DNA of 7,503 bases from UBA1206 sp041672465. GTDB lineage: Bacteria > Bacillota > Clostridia > Oscillospirales > CAG-382. Under the pieces are notes generated by a model. It was given only the letters and a program-made list of their open reading frames with translations, searched no databases and was not told the origin of the DNA. The stretch spans positions 1-7,503 of the forward strand of contig JBAYZO010000070.1 in NCBI GenBank assembly GCA_041672465.1. Direction: 5' to 3'. Positions 7,201 to 7,503 of the stretch are shown piece by piece; the stretch's first letter is position 1, and each line of letters begins with the position of its first letter. The position numbers and the translations under genes were made by a program.

Positions 7201-7503
7201 GGGCAGGTGCTTGAAGTCCACCTCGGCATAGCGGCAAAAAAGCTCGGCTGGAAGGTCATGACCCCGGTGTTTGACGGCGCGGAAGAAGACGAAATCGTCG
7301 AATGCATGCGGATGGCGCATGTTCACCGTCCGATAGAGCCGGGCGAGACTTTCGTGGGTAAGGAACTGTTCAGGCAAGACTTCGGCGACGACGGCGAAGA
7401 AGCTTTAACCCGCGTCGGCGTCGATTGGATAAACGCTAATAAAAAAGAATTCAGCTCCCTGAGAGAACAGGGAAGAATAAGGGTCGTGGACGGCAAAACA
7501 ACG
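4219..7503 (+). CDS. rpoB: DNA-directed RNA polymerase beta subunit (5' part, 1,095 codons)
   Basis: RpoB forms the catalytic core of RNA polymerase with beta-prime and makes RNA from NTPs. The start is fixed by the upstream AAGGAG and by alignment of EVLEMPNLIEVQ with the N-terminus of Bacillus-type RpoB. Visible landmarks in order: MGDFPIMTDSGTFIINGAER (protrusion, about residues 114-133), RRLRPGDPP (248-256), DPKRYD-x4-GRYKFNKKL, the fork segment NRRLRSVGEL (442-451), the rifampicin-binding segment SSPLSQFMDQ to KRRLSALGPGGL (500-530), CPIETPEGPNIGLI (551-564), acidic pair E798-D799 in EGYNYEDA (E. coli E813-D814), and GDKMAGRHGNKG with K950 and K958 (E. coli K1065 and K1073). The offset to E. 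coli grows from 15 to 115 between the last two, so E. coli's roughly 100-residue insertion is absent. The frame runs off the right edge; about 100-190 residues are missing compared with typical Bacillota proteins (about 1,190 in B. subtilis). No frameshift is seen. rpoC would be expected next. Confidence 0.99.
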   Translation, partial: MVKTCYLGKRERKSFSKNDEVLEMPNLIEVQKKSFRDFVERGVKEVLDDFSPMTDYSGNLVIDFVDFNLSGPPKYSIMECKERDVNYAVPFKVRVRLTNKVTEEVKEQEIYMGDFPIMTDSGTFIINGAERVIVSQIVRSPGIYYDKLDDKSGKHLFSATTIPYRGAWLEYETDSSDIFYVRIDKNRKIPVTVLLRALGLGESRDIVGLFGENERLINATLEKDLMPQEAEKYPGSSPRDEALKEICRRLRPGDPPVVDSALTLIRNLFFDPKRYDISPVGRYKFNKKLSIARRIEGHALAEHIADPLTGEILFEKGHKLNREDAEKIENHGVWSAYIDVEEDEQFYQIKVFSNKMVDASAICGYSNEELGLDEKVSVDVLFEILAAVGKKDLPALKDAIAARIDELVPKSISVDDIYASVNYLINLSHGVGNTDDIDHLGNRRLRSVGELLLQHLRVGFSRMDKIVKEKMTTQDIETITPQSLINIRPIVSVVRDFFGSSPLSQFMDQANPLSELTHKRRLSALGPGGLSRDRASFEVRDVHYTHYGRVCPIETPEGPNIGLISCLATYARINRFGFIEAPYRIVKNGIVTNEIKYITADEEDEYIVATANELIDENGGFAEKKVIARHKDGIGEYEPTEIDLMDVSAKMVVSVATAMIPFLENDDNTRALMGSNMQKQAVPLMINETPLIATGMEYKAALDSGVVVVCREDGIVQSVTADEVIVRLDSGRNDSYKLVKFKRSNQGTCINQKPVVEKGQRVKAGDIIADGPATDNGEVALGKNVLIGFMTWEGYNYEDAVLLNERLVRDDVYTSIHIEEYYCESRDTKLGPEEITRDIPNVGEDMLRDLDEYGVVSIGSEVRAGDILVGKVTPKGETELTSEERLLRAIFGEKAREVRDTSLRLPHGESGIVVDTKVFSRDTCDVLQPGIIKCVRVYVAQKRKISVGDKMAGRHGNKGVISRILPSEDMPFLADGTPLDVVLNPLGVPSRMNIGQVLEVHLGIAAKKLGWKVMTPVFDGAEEDEIVECMRMAHVHRPIEPGETFVGKELFRQDFGDDGEEALTRVGVDWINANKKEFSSLREQGRIRVVDGKTT

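Noticed and set aside
6681..7307. A 208-codon minus-strand open frame within rpoB
   Set aside because: It is antisense to highly conserved rpoB codons and its Ser/Thr-rich translation looks like a reverse-strand artefact.

Overview
The window holds two genes on the + strand, both cut by a window edge, with a 185-base regulatory gap between them. The right-hand gene is rpoB, the beta subunit of RNA polymerase. Its first 1,095 codons are present (4219-7503) and intact, and they read like a Bacillota/Clostridia protein: the N-terminus aligns with Bacillus-type RpoB, and the roughly 100-residue insertion that E. coli carries between the two catalytic regions is absent. Together with a GC content near one half and strong AAGGAG ribosome binding, this suggests a Clostridia (possibly Oscillospirales-like) genome or metagenome contig. 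The lineage is an inference; no 16S or other marker is present.

The left-hand gene (2-4033) is the last 1,343 codons of a very large protein that I do not recognise by name. The reading frame is open right through the left edge, and the first visible residues already belong to a repeat, so the true start and any signal peptide lie outside the window. About the first 800 visible residues are a degenerate array of units of roughly 120-200 residues. Each opens with a hydrophobic strand of the type x-Y-h-h-V/I and closes with an aromatic strand such as IYLYK, SLYIF, SLYQLGE or LFLYQLGE. A less regular stretch of about 450 residues follows, then one last repeat-like unit and the stop. Composition (Ser, Gly, Tyr, Asn, Asp; few Cys; low Lys/Arg) suggests an extracellular beta-rich protein. 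No C-terminal LPXTG, hydrophobic anchor, dockerin or S-layer homology module is visible.

The gap (4034-4218) contains a strong sigma-A/sigma-70 type promoter (TTGACA, 17 bases, extended TG-A-TAATAT). Immediately downstream is a small hairpin followed by seven T's, which could end upstream transcription or attenuate rpoB. A 14-codon mini-ORF ends inside the rpoB translation-initiation region, followed by a good Shine-Dalgarno sequence and the ATG. rpoB therefore appears to be transcribed from its own promoter here. In most bacteria it follows rplL directly, so a giant repeat protein as the upstream neighbour is the main contextual oddity. There is no evidence that the two genes work together. 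I saw no RNA genes, mobile elements, CRISPR arrays or phage genes.
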